From assembly GCF_030269515.1 (NCBI RefSeq), contig NZ_BSTM01000022.1, positions 1-64,000 of the forward strand: a DNA stretch of 64,000 nucleotides. Direction: 5' to 3'. The notes beneath the pieces were generated by a model, which was not told where the DNA came from, did no database searches, and was given only the letters and a program-made list of their open reading frames with translations. This DNA comes from Actinomadura sp. NBRC 104412. Its GTDB lineage: Bacteria > Actinomycetota > Actinomycetes > Streptosporangiales > Streptosporangiaceae. The stretch's first letter is position 1. Each line of letters starts with the position of its first letter. The translations under genes were made by a program, and so were the position numbers. Shown in pieces: positions 8,644 through 17,206 of this stretch.

Positions 8644-8675
8644 GTCCAAGACCTTTCTGTATAACCAGTGGTTAT
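8644..8675 (-). promoter_or_regulatory. LysR-type operator in the AKR/LysR divergent promoter (copy A of a shared motif)
   Basis: The plus strand carries GTCCAAGAC, 7 bp, then TATAACC (8644-8666), continuing into the dyad ATAACCAGTGGTTAT (8661-8675), which fits the T-N11-A LysR box. The minus strand, toward the reductase, reads the dyad and then TTGGAC, a plausible -35. TATAAC at 8660-8665 can also serve as -10 for a leaderless lysR transcript starting at 8674. The same 9+7+7 arrangement recurs at 11335 and 59412. Confidence 0.6.
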
Positions 8676-9570
8676 GGACGCCCATCTCCGGGAGCTGCGG
8701 TACTTCGCCGCGATCGCCGACGAGCTGAACTTCACCCGCGCGGCGGCCGGCCTGTTCGTCTCCCAGCCCGCGTTGTCCAAGCAGATCCGGGCGCTGGAGA
8801 GCCGGCTGGGGTTCGACCTGTTCGAACGCCGCGGCCGGGAGATCGCGCTGACCACCCAAGGCGCCGCGCTGCTCCCGGCGGTGCGCAAGATTCTGCGGAC
8901 CTGGGACCGGACGTACGCGCAGGCCCGCGCGCTCGGCGGCCCGCACACGCTGGTCGTGGGCATGCAGACGGCGGTCGGCCGCGAACTGCAACGCCGCGCG
9001 CTCCGCCGGTTCCGCGAGGCCGCCCCCGACTGGACGGTGTCGCTGCGCCTCGTCGGCTGGGAGGACCCCACCGCAGGGCTGGCGGACGCGAGCAGCGACG
9101 TGGCCTTCGTCTGGCTGCCCATCCCGCTCAGCGGCACCACCACCCGCACCCTGGTCACCGAGCAGCGCTGGGTAGCGCTGCCCGATGACCATCCGCTGGC
9201 CGACCGGTCCGAGATCCCCTTCGCCGAGCTGCTGGACGAGCCGTTCATCGCCCTGCCCGCCGCGGCCGGACCGCTGCGCGACTTCTGGCTCGCCGCCGAC
9301 GCCCGCCACAACGACCCGCCGCGCATCGGCGCCGAGGCCAGCAGCCCGGACGAGGCTCTGGAGGCGGTGGCGTCCGGCCTCGGCATCGTGCTTCTCTCGG
9401 AGGGCAACGCCCGGCTCTACGACCGTCCCGAAGTCGTGTGCCGCCCCGTCACCGGCCTGGCACCCGCCGAACTGGCCGTGGCCTGGCGGTCCGACGACAC
9501 CCGCCAGGCCACCCGCCTGTTCATCGACAGCCTCACCGCCCCCGCCGACCAGTCCGTGCCCTCGTTCTGA
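8674..9570 (+). CDS. LysR-family transcriptional regulator
   Basis: This 298-residue protein has the LysR N-terminal winged HTH (RELRYFAAIADELNFTRAA...SQPALSKQIRALESRLGFDLFER) and a LysR substrate-binding domain from about residue 90. The ATG at 8674 gives the standard N-terminus. There is no Shine-Dalgarno sequence, and TATAAC ends 8 bp upstream, so a leaderless transcript is likely. A GTG six bases earlier is possible. The divergent reductase gene shares the intergenic operator, the usual LysR arrangement. Confidence 0.9.
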   Translation: MDAHLRELRYFAAIADELNFTRAAAGLFVSQPALSKQIRALESRLGFDLFERRGREIALTTQGAALLPAVRKILRTWDRTYAQARALGGPHTLVVGMQTAVGRELQRRALRRFREAAPDWTVSLRLVGWEDPTAGLADASSDVAFVWLPIPLSGTTTRTLVTEQRWVALPDDHPLADRSEIPFAELLDEPFIALPAAAGPLRDFWLAADARHNDPPRIGAEASSPDEALEAVASGLGIVLLSEGNARLYDRPEVVCRPVTGLAPAELAVAWRSDDTRQATRLFIDSLTAPADQSVPSF

Positions 9571-9975
9571 GCAGGAACGACGGTGCGGCACATCGGCCGT
9601 CAGGCCGACGTCCCCGCCACCCACCAGGGTGCGGATCCCGCCCGAGCCGGGAAACCGAGGTGTCCGCGTGATCGTCGATGCCGGTCTCGCGGACGACGAC
9701 CCGCCGCACCCGATCTGGACAGCGGGCCACCTTTATGGGCGTCGGCCTCGCCGCCTCCCCCCGAAGCCGACCACCGCGCGCATCCGCGATCCTGTCGCGC
9801 TGTGCCGGCGCGACAGGGGTGTCAGTGATCCTCTACGGCCCGTCCGGAGGAGGCACCGAACCCGCCCGGGCCGTGGTTCATGGCGACGCGCCAAAACCTT
9901 CATTTCGGTCTTTTTCCAGGTCGGCGCAGGGGTCAGAATAAACCAGATCGCTCACCGCTGATGGCGGGAGGAGAT
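9571..9975. other. Intergenic stretch between two LysR genes, no gene seen
   Basis: About 405 bp. Open frames here lack ribosome binding sites and family signals. A small inverted repeat, TCGTTC (9562-9567) with GAACGA (9575-9580), spans the first LysR stop codon and may be a weak terminator. The last 60 bp before the second LysR gene are less GC-rich and presumably hold its promoter. The T-N11-A dyad found upstream of the first gene is not repeated here. Confidence 0.4.
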
Positions 9976-10869
9976 GTGGACGTCGACACCCGGCTGCTGC
10001 GCTACTTCCTCGCGGTCGCCGAAGATCTGAGTTTCACCAAGGCCGCCGAGCGCCTGTTCCTGTCCCAGCCGGCTCTGTCCAAGCAGATCCGCCATCTGGA
10101 GACGACGCTCGGGACGGAGTTGTTCGTGCGCACTTCGCGTACGGTCCGGCTCTCGGCCGCCGGCGCGGAGCTGTTGCCGCACGCGCGGGCGATCGTCACC
10201 GACTGGCAGACCGCCACCAGGCGGACGCTCGGTGCCGCCGCGCGAGCCGCCCGGGTGCTGCGGATCGGCTTCGCGGCCTCGGGCGCCGGGCTCTTGACCA
10301 CCCGGTCACGGGCCGTGTTCAGCAAGCGGTACCCCGATGTCACCGTGGAGGCGCACGGCCAGATCTGGGGCGGGGAAGTGAACGCTCTGCGCGAGGGGCT
10401 GGTCGATGTCGCCTTCATCTGGCTGCCTGCGGACGAGACCGGCCTGCACCTGGAGGTCGTGGCGAGCGAGATGCGCTACGTGGGCCTCGCCGCCGGGCAC
10501 GCGCTGGCGAAGCGGGACTCCGTCGGGATCCGCGACCTGCGCGACGAACCGATCGCGTGGACCAGGAAGGCGCCGAGGGAATGGGTGGACTGGTGGGCCG
10601 TCAATCCCCGCAGTGACGGCTCCGAGCCGGTATGGGGTCCCGTCAACGACAACGTGGAGGAACTGCTGGAGGATGTCGCGTCCGGCGCGGCGATCTGCAT
10701 CTCGCCGGCGTCGATGGCCGCCTACTACACCCGTCCGGACCTGGTCTGGCTGCCGATCATCGACATCGAGCCCCTGCGGATCGCGCTCGGCTGGCTGCTC
10801 GACAACACCAACCCGCTGGTCGAGAAGTACGCCGAGGTGACCCGCGAGCTGGTCACGAACCCAGGCTGA
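9976..10869 (+). CDS. LysR-family transcriptional regulator
   Basis: This 297-residue regulator has the LysR HTH (RYFLAVAEDLSFTKAA...SQPALSKQIRHLETTLGTELF) and an effector-binding domain related to that of the neighbouring LysR protein (AFIWLPADET compared with AFVWLPIPLS). The GTG at 9976 follows GGGAGGAG and gives the usual MDVDTRLLRYF opening; an ATG at 9961 lacks such a site. Its 3' end overlaps the convergent NTF2-like gene by 17 bp. The two LysR genes may control related targets. Confidence 0.88.
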   Translation: MDVDTRLLRYFLAVAEDLSFTKAAERLFLSQPALSKQIRHLETTLGTELFVRTSRTVRLSAAGAELLPHARAIVTDWQTATRRTLGAAARAARVLRIGFAASGAGLLTTRSRAVFSKRYPDVTVEAHGQIWGGEVNALREGLVDVAFIWLPADETGLHLEVVASEMRYVGLAAGHALAKRDSVGIRDLRDEPIAWTRKAPREWVDWWAVNPRSDGSEPVWGPVNDNVEELLEDVASGAAICISPASMAAYYTRPDLVWLPIIDIEPLRIALGWLLDNTNPLVEKYAEVTRELVTNPG

Positions 10870-11269
10870 GCACCGCGGCGGACGGCTCCGCGACGACCGC
10901 CGTCACGAGCCAGCCGGCCGGGCCGGGCACGACCAGGCAGCGGTAGCAGGTCATCATGCGCCACCCGGGCCTCCGCCCACGCGGACCGATGGTGACCGAC
11001 GCCGTCACCGTCCGTTCGCCTGAGACGGTCGCGGCCAGCGGGTCGTGGCGGGTCGTCAGGTCGGCGAGCGTCTCGCCGAGCCCGGCGGCCAGGGCGTAGG
11101 ACGGCAGCCGGAGCCGCGTGCCGCCCCACGCCGTGGTGTCGGCCACGACGACGTCGGCGAACACCTCCAGCAGCGACTCCCATGACCTGGCGTCGATGAG
11201 CTCCCCGAGGAGGACGGCGGTGCGGACGGGATCGGACCGGCGGTGCGGGGCGGAGAGAGTGGCGGCCAT
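10853..11269 (-). CDS. NTF2/SnoaL-like protein
   Basis: This 138-residue protein resembles SnoaL-like/NTF2-fold proteins: an N-terminal helix (VRTAVLLGELIDARSWESLLEVFADVVVADTTAWGG) followed by beta strands. There is no signal peptide. GGAGG lies 4 nt before the ATG. Such proteins can be small isomerases, hydrolases or ligand carriers; no catalytic set can be assigned. A LysR-type motif lies 66-88 bp upstream of the start (copy B), so one of the adjacent LysR proteins may control it. Confidence 0.7.
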   Translation of the reverse strand: MAATLSAPHRRSDPVRTAVLLGELIDARSWESLLEVFADVVVADTTAWGGTRLRLPSYALAAGLGETLADLTTRHDPLAATVSGERTVTASVTIGPRGRRPGWRMMTCYRCLVVPGPAGWLVTAVVAEPSAAVLSLGS

Positions 11270-11334
11270 GATTCCTCCGAGTGAGAACGGTTCCGGACGC
11301 CTTGCCGATATCTCACCGCCCCGCGACCGGCCCA

Positions 11335-11357
11335 GTCCAAGACATGTGCCTATAACC
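11335..11357 (-). promoter_or_regulatory. LysR-type motif before the NTF2-like gene (copy B)
   Basis: GTCCAAGAC, 7 bp, TATAACC on the plus strand, identical in both blocks and in spacing to copies A (8644) and C (59412). The minus strand faces the NTF2-like gene and contains TTGGAC as a candidate -35. The second half of the dyad (GGTTAT in copy A) is poorly preserved here. Confidence 0.5.
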
Positions 11358-11380
11358 GGGTCGAATAGATGCCTCGGCCG

Positions 11381-12715
11381 TTAACGCGCCGTGACCGCGG
11401 GCTCGTCCGGCAGCGGCCGGTGGGCCCTGTCCCGGAACGCGGTCAGAAGCACGCAGAGCGTCACCAGGGAACCGGCCATCATGTAGAAGGCCGGCGCGAC
11501 CGGGGTGCCGGTCATGTCGATCAGCAGCGTCGAGATGAACGGCGCCGTGCCGCCGAGCGCGGCGACCGTCACCGCATAGGACACCGCCACCGCGCTATAG
11601 CGGACCCTGGTGGGGAAGAGCTCCGACAGCGACGCCGGGGCCACGCTGGCGAAGGTCGCGAAGGAGAGCAGAAGCACCAGGTTGGCCACCACGATCAGGC
11701 CGATGTCGCCACCGCGCATCAGTTGCAGGGCCGGGTAGGTGAACGCGAAGGTCGCGAGGCATCCGGCGATCATCATGGGCCGCCGGCCGACCCGATCGGA
11801 CAGCCAGGCCGCGGCGGGGACGGCGGGCACGTAGGCGGCCACGGTGACCAGGTTGATGGTCAGCGCGGTGCCGAAGTCGAGGCCGATGACCTTGGTCAGA
11901 TAGGTCGGCATGTACGCCAGGTACAGGTAGGCGGAGATCGTCCAGGCCACCGTCACGCCCATGGCGACGAGCAGGGCGTGCCGGTGATGCCGCAGTATCT
12001 CGGCGATCGGTGCCTTGACCACCTGGTTCTCGGCGAGCACGGCCTGGAAGCGCGGTGTCTCCATGAGGTTCAGCCGCATGTACAGGCCGATGAACCCGAG
12101 CGGTACGGCCGCCAGGAACGCGAGCCGCCAGCCCCAGCCGTCCATGTCCGGGTCGCTGAGCAGCGCGGCCAGCAGCGCGCCGAGCCCCGACGCCGCCACC
12201 TGCCCGAGGCTGGAACTGGTGCTCTGCCAGCTTGAGAACAGCGCGCGCCGGCGGGGTGGCGCCATCTCGACCAGGTAGGAGCCCGACCCGGCCATCTCCC
12301 CGCCGGCGGACAGTCCCTGGACGAACCGGGCGGTGAAGAGCACGACCGCCGCCCACACCCCGATCCGGTCGTACGACGGGGTGATCCCGATGATCAAGGT
12401 CGCCACCACCATCAGCAGCACCGCCGCCGACAATGACTTGCGCCTGCCGGCGCGGTCCCCGTAGCGGCCGAACAGCGCGGCGCCCAGCGGCCGGCCGACG
12501 AACGCCACGCCGTAGATGGCGAACGTGTTGAGCAGTGCCGCGGTCGGGTCATCGGACGGGAAGAACGAGGTGGAGATGATCGGGGCGAACACTGCGAACA
12601 GGACGAAGTCGTAGTGTTCGAGGAAGTTGCCGAGGGTCGCGGCGACCAGGTCCTTGCGCCTGGCCTTGTTCGCGGGCGAGGGTGCCGTCGTGCCGGTCGC
12701 GGTCGTGTCTGTCAT
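11381..12715 (-). CDS. MFS transporter, metabolite:H+ symporter (MHS) family
   Basis: The 444-residue protein has 12 predicted membrane segments and the MHS-type motifs (NFLEHYDFVLF at the start, GDRAGRRKSL in the first cytoplasmic loop, FVQGLSAGGEMAGS). Family members import organic acids and related compounds (alpha-ketoglutarate, citrate, proline, shikimate types) with protons. It is the last gene of a three-gene operon and overlaps the dehydrogenase stop (ATGA). It probably brings in a substrate or intermediate of the island. The operon carries a GntR-type operator (15128). Confidence 0.88.
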   Translation of the reverse strand: MTDTTATGTTAPSPANKARRKDLVAATLGNFLEHYDFVLFAVFAPIISTSFFPSDDPTAALLNTFAIYGVAFVGRPLGAALFGRYGDRAGRRKSLSAAVLLMVVATLIIGITPSYDRIGVWAAVVLFTARFVQGLSAGGEMAGSGSYLVEMAPPRRRALFSSWQSTSSSLGQVAASGLGALLAALLSDPDMDGWGWRLAFLAAVPLGFIGLYMRLNLMETPRFQAVLAENQVVKAPIAEILRHHRHALLVAMGVTVAWTISAYLYLAYMPTYLTKVIGLDFGTALTINLVTVAAYVPAVPAAAWLSDRVGRRPMMIAGCLATFAFTYPALQLMRGGDIGLIVVANLVLLLSFATFASVAPASLSELFPTRVRYSAVAVSYAVTVAALGGTAPFISTLLIDMTGTPVAPAFYMMAGSLVTLCVLLTAFRDRAHRPLPDEPAVTAR

Positions 12716-13623
12716 GATCTACCGCCTGAGGGTTGGGGTGGGACACGGTGGACTTTGGTCATCGCGCTGGTGTGCTCGTCACCGAAACCGACCTGGACCG
12801 CGGCGAGCAGGACCTCCCGGGTGGCGGCGCCGGCGGGCAGGGTGAGCCCGGCCTGCTCGCCCTCGCTGAGCACGAGGTCCAGATCCTTGAGCGCGAGCCG
12901 GATACGGAAGCCGGGTTCGAAGGAGCCGGCGAGCGCGTCGCGTGCCGGGCGCCGGAAGAAGAAGTTCGCGTCGACGGTCTCGAGCATGTCCAGGAACGTG
13001 CGGAGATCGCCGCCGAGCCCGCGCAGGAGGCGCACCCCCTCGGCCGCGCCGGCCACCGCGACGACGCCGGAGAGGTTGTAGGCCAGCTTCGCCGCCTGCC
13101 CGGCACCGGACGGCCCGAAGTGGAACACCGCGTTGGCGATGCGGTCGAGCAGCGGGCGGTACCGGTCGAGCACGTCCCGGTCGCCACCGGCGAGGATGGT
13201 GAGCGTGCCCGCCTCTGCCTGTGCGTGCCCCTGCGCCACGGCCGCGTCCAGGAACGTGATCCCGGCGGCGGCCGCGCGCTCGGCCAGATCACGGGCGGCG
13301 GCCGGGCCGATCGTGCTGAGGTCGATCACGACGAGCTCGCGGCCGCCGCTTGCGAGGCCGTCCCGCCCGAACAGCACGGCCTCGACCTGGGCGGCGGTCG
13401 GCAGGCTGGTCAGCACGACGTCGCAGCGGGCGGCGACGTCGGCGGGCGAGGCCGCGTCGTGCGCGCCCTCGGCGGCCAGTTCAGCCCGCCGGTCGGGAAG
13501 CACGTCGTACACCGACAGCGTGATCTCGGGGACGAGGAAGTGGCGGGCGATGCGGCCGCCCATCACGCCGAGCCCGATGATCCCGACGCCGGTGCCCGCA
13601 CCGGTCGTACCGGCCCCGGTCAT
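12712..13623 (-). CDS. NAD(P)-dependent 3-hydroxyisobutyrate-dehydrogenase-like oxidoreductase
   Basis: This 303-residue protein has the beta-hydroxyacid dehydrogenase signature: Rossmann motif GIIGLGVMGG at about 14-23, then the C-terminal helical domain with catalytic Lys in GAGQAAKLAYNL. The substrate-binding loop usually read as DAPVSGG is altered to DAAVAQG. It could oxidise a 3-hydroxy acid to a semialdehyde, which the next enzyme in the operon could oxidise further. Both ends overlap neighbours by ATGA. The exact substrate is unclear; tartronate semialdehyde reductases and imine reductases belong to the same fold. Confidence 0.85.
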   Translation of the reverse strand: MTGAGTTGAGTGVGIIGLGVMGGRIARHFLVPEITLSVYDVLPDRRAELAAEGAHDAASPADVAARCDVVLTSLPTAAQVEAVLFGRDGLASGGRELVVIDLSTIGPAAARDLAERAAAAGITFLDAAVAQGHAQAEAGTLTILAGGDRDVLDRYRPLLDRIANAVFHFGPSGAGQAAKLAYNLSGVVAVAGAAEGVRLLRGLGGDLRTFLDMLETVDANFFFRRPARDALAGSFEPGFRIRLALKDLDLVLSEGEQAGLTLPAGAATREVLLAAVQVGFGDEHTSAMTKVHRVPPQPSGGRS

Positions 13624-15053
13624 GCCGGCCCGCCCGCGTGGTTGACGTACACGGTCTTCTCCTCGCTGAAGAAGTCGACGGCGGATCTGCCGAGCTCCTT
13701 GGGGCCGGCGCCGGAGTCCTTCCAGCCGCCGAAGGGCACGTGGAGGTCGCCGCCGGTGGGAGAGCTGTTGATCTTGACCTTGCCGGCGGCGCACCCGGCG
13801 GCGAAGGCGAAGGCGGAGGTGAGGTCGCGTGTGTAGACGGCCGCGGCGAGGCCGTAGTCGGTGCCGTTGACGATGCGCAGCGCGTCGTCGAGGTCGTCGG
13901 CGCCGAACACCCCGAGCACCGGGCCGAACAGCTCGGTGCGCGCGAGCGGCGAATCCGGGGCGACCCGGTCCAGCACCGTCGGCATGAGGTAGTGGCCGCG
14001 CGCGAGGTCGCCGTCCGGCCGCTCGCCGCCTGAGAGCACCCGGGCGCCGGCCGCGGTGGCCCGGGTGATCTCGGTGAGCTGGCGCTCGACGGCGGATTCG
14101 TGGACGAGCGGGCCGACGACGGTGGCCGGGCCGGTGGGGGCGCCGACGGTGAGCCGCTCGGTGTGCGCGACCAGCGCCTCGACGAAGGCGGCCCGGACCT
14201 CGGGCACCACGATCACCCGGCTCGCCGCCGTACATTTCTGCCCGGCGGACTGGAACGCGGCGAGCGCGGTCTCCCGTGCCGCGCGGTCGATGTCGGCGTC
14301 GGCGAGCACGACCACGGCGTTCTTGCCGCCGAGTTCGAGCTGCGCGCGGGCGCCCCGCTCGGCGAGCCGCCCGGCGAGGGTACGGCCGACCGCGGTGGAC
14401 CCGGTGAAGGAGACGGCCCGTACCCGGGAATCCGAGGCGATCTGCCCGCCTGCCGCGGCCTCGCCGAACACCAGGCCCAGCACGCCGTCGGGCAGACCGG
14501 CGTCGCGCAGGCACTCTGCGAGCGCCAGCGACGAGGCGGGGGTGTACAACGCCGGCTTCCACACGACGGCGTTGCCGGCGACCAGCGCCGAGGCGATCTT
14601 GATGGCGGGGATCGACACGGGGAAGTTCCAGGGCGTGATCGCGGCGACCACGCCGAGCGGCTCGCGCCACGTGTAGACGAACGTGCCCGGCTGGGCGGAC
14701 TCGGCGGCGTCGCCGACGCGCCACCGGCCGGCGCCGCCGATGAACTCCAGCACGGCGGACGCGTACTCCACCTCGGCCTTCGCCTCGGCCAGGGTCTTGC
14801 CCTCCTCGCGGGTCAGGGTGGCGGCGATGGTGCCGGCCCGCCGGCGGAGCAGCGCTCCGGCGCGCAGTATCAGGTCGCCGCGCGCAGGTGCCGGAACGGC
14901 GGCCCACGCGCGCTGAGCCCGCGCGGCGGCGTCGATCGTCGCGTCGATCCGCTCGCCGGTCGCCTTCGGGTAGGGGCCCATCACGTCGTCGGTATCGGCC
15001 GGATTGCGCCGGAAGAACTCATCCGCGGAGCGGTTCCGCACGATGGTCGTCAC
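13620..15053 (-). CDS. Aldehyde dehydrogenase, possibly alpha-ketoglutaric semialdehyde type
   Basis: The 477-residue NAD(P)-dependent ALDH has the conserved ITPWNFP region, catalytic Glu in LELGGKN and nucleophile Cys in SAGQKCTAAS. The early segment TREEGKTLAEAKAEV and the WNFPVSIPAIKIASAL region resemble 2,5-dioxovalerate dehydrogenases, which make 2-oxoglutarate, but family resemblance alone does not fix the substrate. A GTG start follows GAAGGAGG by 6 nt. First gene of an operon with the dehydrogenase and the MHS transporter; a GntR-type operator stands 75 bp upstream. Confidence 0.87.
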   Translation of the reverse strand: MTTIVRNRSADEFFRRNPADTDDVMGPYPKATGERIDATIDAAARAQRAWAAVPAPARGDLILRAGALLRRRAGTIAATLTREEGKTLAEAKAEVEYASAVLEFIGGAGRWRVGDAAESAQPGTFVYTWREPLGVVAAITPWNFPVSIPAIKIASALVAGNAVVWKPALYTPASSLALAECLRDAGLPDGVLGLVFGEAAAGGQIASDSRVRAVSFTGSTAVGRTLAGRLAERGARAQLELGGKNAVVVLADADIDRAARETALAAFQSAGQKCTAASRVIVVPEVRAAFVEALVAHTERLTVGAPTGPATVVGPLVHESAVERQLTEITRATAAGARVLSGGERPDGDLARGHYLMPTVLDRVAPDSPLARTELFGPVLGVFGADDLDDALRIVNGTDYGLAAAVYTRDLTSAFAFAAGCAAGKVKINSSPTGGDLHVPFGGWKDSGAGPKELGRSAVDFFSEEKTVYVNHAGGPA

Positions 15054-15127
15054 CTGCTGCCTCCTTCGCCTGCGTTCCGTCGCGGAGCGGCGTGGCGCCG
15101 CCCTGGGAGTGCATCAGGTTAACTTCC

Positions 15128-15145
15128 GACTGTCAACTGTCAGAC
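15128..15145 (-). promoter_or_regulatory. GntR-type operator site 1, before the ALDH-dehydrogenase-MFS operon
   Basis: The plus strand reads GACTGTCAACTGTCAGAC; the minus strand, toward the operon, reads GTCTGACAGTTGACAGTC. It contains a TGTC-A-GAC core typical of FadR/FCD-type operators and embeds TTGACA like a -35. Near-identical sites lie at 16087, 34165 and 34200. Confidence 0.65.
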
Positions 15146-15258
15146 CGAAGGATCGCCAAAAACGCCGTCTGGTGGCCGGTGCCGCCGCGTCGGTTGCTTC
15201 GGCTCGCGCTCGCTCGGGCTCCGCCCCGCCGCCCGGCCGATCCGCCCGGCCGATCCGC

Positions 15259-16008
15259 TCAGCCGGAGCGGGGCGAGCGCCGCGCGGAAGCGCGGCGGCG
15301 CGTGGCCGGCTCCTCAAGCCGGTCGAGATAGTCGAGGTGGGCGCGGATGGCCTGCTCGGCCGCCTCCGGGTCCCGCCGCTCGATGGCCTTGACCACATCG
15401 AGGTGCTGGCGCACCGTCCTCTTCCCGGCCGTCGCCGACAGCCGGATCTGCTGGACCGGCTGGGTGACCGAGTGCAGGGCCTCGACGAAGGCGTGCAGGA
15501 TCTTGTTGCCCGACGCGGCGGCGATCGCGCCGTGGAAGTCCATGTCCAGGTCCGGAACGTCGGCGTCCTCGACCGAGCGGCGCTTCTGGGTCTCGACGAT
15601 GTCGTGGAGCCGGGCCAGGTCCTCGTCGGTGCGGTGCTCGGCGGCCAGACGGCAGGACGGTACCTCGAGCATCTCGCGGACCTGGGTGAGCTCGTGGCGG
15701 GACGCGCTGCCGACCTTGACGAGCAGGTCCATGGCCTCGGCCAGCTGCCTGCCGAACCGGCCGGGGTTGAGTTCGCGGACGAAGCTGCCCCCCGTGGCGC
15801 CGGGAATCTTCTCGATCAGTCCGGCCGCGACCAGCGAGCGCAGTGCCTCGCGGATCGTGCTGCGGGCCACGCCGAACTGCTGCGCGAGCTCGGATTCGCT
15901 CGGCAGCCGGTCGCCGTCGCTGAGCTGGCCGCTGACGATGGCCTCGCGGATCTGCTCCTCGATCTGCGGCCGTAGCCGGCTCACCGGTTTGGCGGCGAAC
16001 TTCGTCAC
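15259..16008 (-). CDS. GntR-family (FadR/FCD subfamily) transcriptional regulator
   Basis: This 249-residue protein has a GntR winged HTH (RLRPQIEEQIREAIVSGQLSDG...LPSESELAQQFGVARSTIREALRSLVAAGLI) and an all-helical FCD effector domain. Metal-site residues are suggested by DMDFH and the later histidines VEALH and RAHLDYL. The GTG at 16008 has a GGAG site 5 nt upstream; an ATG at 16053 has none. FCD regulators are usually repressors released by organic acids or acyl-CoA-type ligands. It is divergent from the aldolase gene, and four shared operators make it the probable regulator of the island. Confidence 0.9.
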   Translation of the reverse strand: MTKFAAKPVSRLRPQIEEQIREAIVSGQLSDGDRLPSESELAQQFGVARSTIREALRSLVAAGLIEKIPGATGGSFVRELNPGRFGRQLAEAMDLLVKVGSASRHELTQVREMLEVPSCRLAAEHRTDEDLARLHDIVETQKRRSVEDADVPDLDMDFHGAIAAASGNKILHAFVEALHSVTQPVQQIRLSATAGKRTVRQHLDVVKAIERRDPEAAEQAIRAHLDYLDRLEEPATRRRASARRSPRSG

Positions 16009-16050
16009 GTCATCTCCGATCGCCGGATCACATGCCCCTGGCGGGGCAAT

Positions 16051-16068
16051 CATACAACTGTCGGCCAG
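16051..16068 (-). promoter_or_regulatory. Degenerate half of the GntR-type operator before the gntR gene
   Basis: The sequence CATACAACTGTCGGCCAG shares ACAACTGTC and a weak right arm with the strong operators. It lies 43-60 bp upstream of the chosen gntR start and could give autoregulation. It is too degenerate to call with confidence. Confidence 0.3.
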
Positions 16069-16086
16069 TTACGGATCAGGGCATCA

Positions 16087-16104
16087 GTCTGACAATTGAC
16101 AATC
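16087..16104 (+). promoter_or_regulatory. GntR-type operator site 2, before the aldolase operon
   Basis: GTCTGACAATTGACAATC differs from the minus-strand sequence of site 1 only at two purine positions (A for G). It embeds TTGACA on the strand of the aldolase gene, 56-73 bp upstream of its start. Confidence 0.65.
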
Positions 16105-16159
16105 ATTCTTTTGTCTGCCACCCTGCGGCTATCCACCGAGGAGCCGAGGAGCCGACACG

Positions 16160-17158
16160 ATGCCCCGCGTATCCGCCAGAGAGGCCAAGGAATGGGCCCG
16201 CGACACCATGCGCGGGTTCTTCACGAGCCCGATGATCCCCTTCGACGACAAGCTGGCCATGGACGAGGGAGCGGTCGCGCGCAATGTCGACACCTTGCTC
16301 GGCATCGGCGTATCGGGCATCGGCTTCGGCTTCTCCGAGCCATGGCACCTGTCCCGCGCCGAGCGACTCCACTCGATCGACGTGTTCGTCGAGGCGGTCG
16401 CCGGACGGGCGGCGTGCTACGTGCACGCGACCGACCACAGCGCACCGGAGACCATCGGGCTGATCCGGCGCGCCCAGGACGCGGGGGCCGACGCGGTGAT
16501 GGTGTGGGCGCCCTACGAGTTCGCCAAGTCCCAGGAGTCCGCGTGCGAATGGTTCGAGTACATCGCGGGTGAGACCGACATCCCGTTCATCCTCTACAAC
16601 ACCTACCACTCGGGCATCAAGCTCAGTCCGGAGTCGATCGAGCGGATCAGCCGGCTGCCCGCGGTGTGCGCGGTGAAGAACGGCGTCAACGAGTTCACGC
16701 ACACGGTCGCGGTCGCCGAACGGGTCGGTGATCGGGTCGTGGTCAGCGAGCCGCTCGAGGAGCACCTCCCGGCCGCCATCCAGTACCTCGACCAGCAGGT
16801 GCTGCTCGGCACGACCTCGGTGTACCTGATGCAGACACCCGCCTACCAGCCGATCCGTGAGTACGCAGAGCTCTTCTGGGCCGGCCGCCGTACCGAGGGC
16901 TGGCAGGCGTACCACGGGCTGGAGCCGTTGCGCGAGATATGGCGGGACACCTATCGGGTGCTGTGGGACACCCGGCATGCCACCCACCCGGTCGCGCTGA
17001 TCAAGATGTGGATGGACATCATCGGGATGCACGGCGGGCCGGTCCGCCCGCCGACCCCCTCCCTGCCGGAGCATGCCGAGCGGTACCTGCGCGAGCGGCT
17101 CATGACATCGGGCTGGCTCGAACGGCTCTGCCCGCCCTCCGCGGGAGCGGCCGGATGA
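16160..17158 (+). CDS. Dihydrodipicolinate synthase/N-acetylneuraminate lyase-family aldolase
   Basis: This 332-residue protein is a class I aldolase of the DapA/NanA superfamily. After an N-terminal extension it shows the family strand-loop pattern (FFTSPMIPFDD, GIGVSGIGFGFSE). The conserved Tyr is in LYNTYHSG, and the Schiff-base Lys is likely in CAVKNGVNE. The classic GTTGE pyruvate-binding motif is altered, so lysine biosynthesis is unlikely. Related proteins cleave or dehydrate sugar acids and other 2-oxo acids. GAGGAG precedes the ATG. First gene of the long plus-strand operon, with a GntR-type operator upstream. Confidence 0.82.
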   Translation: MPRVSAREAKEWARDTMRGFFTSPMIPFDDKLAMDEGAVARNVDTLLGIGVSGIGFGFSEPWHLSRAERLHSIDVFVEAVAGRAACYVHATDHSAPETIGLIRRAQDAGADAVMVWAPYEFAKSQESACEWFEYIAGETDIPFILYNTYHSGIKLSPESIERISRLPAVCAVKNGVNEFTHTVAVAERVGDRVVVSEPLEEHLPAAIQYLDQQVLLGTTSVYLMQTPAYQPIREYAELFWAGRRTEGWQAYHGLEPLREIWRDTYRVLWDTRHATHPVALIKMWMDIIGMHGGPVRPPTPSLPEHAERYLRERLMTSGWLERLCPPSAGAAG

Positions 17159-17206
17159 GCGGCCGGATGAGCGGCCAGGTGAGCGGCCGGATGAGCGGCT
17201 CGGTGG
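17147..17206 (+). repeat. 12-bp tandem repeat across the aldolase stop / MmgE start
   Basis: Unit GCGGCCGGATGA occurs at 17147, 17159 and 17183, with one variant (GCGGCCAGGTGA, 17171) and a degenerate fifth copy (17195). Each full unit carries an ATG or GTG in the frame of the downstream gene, giving the N-terminus MSGRMSGRMSGQVSGRMSG. Copy-number change would keep the frame but alter the number of possible starts. Confidence 0.85.
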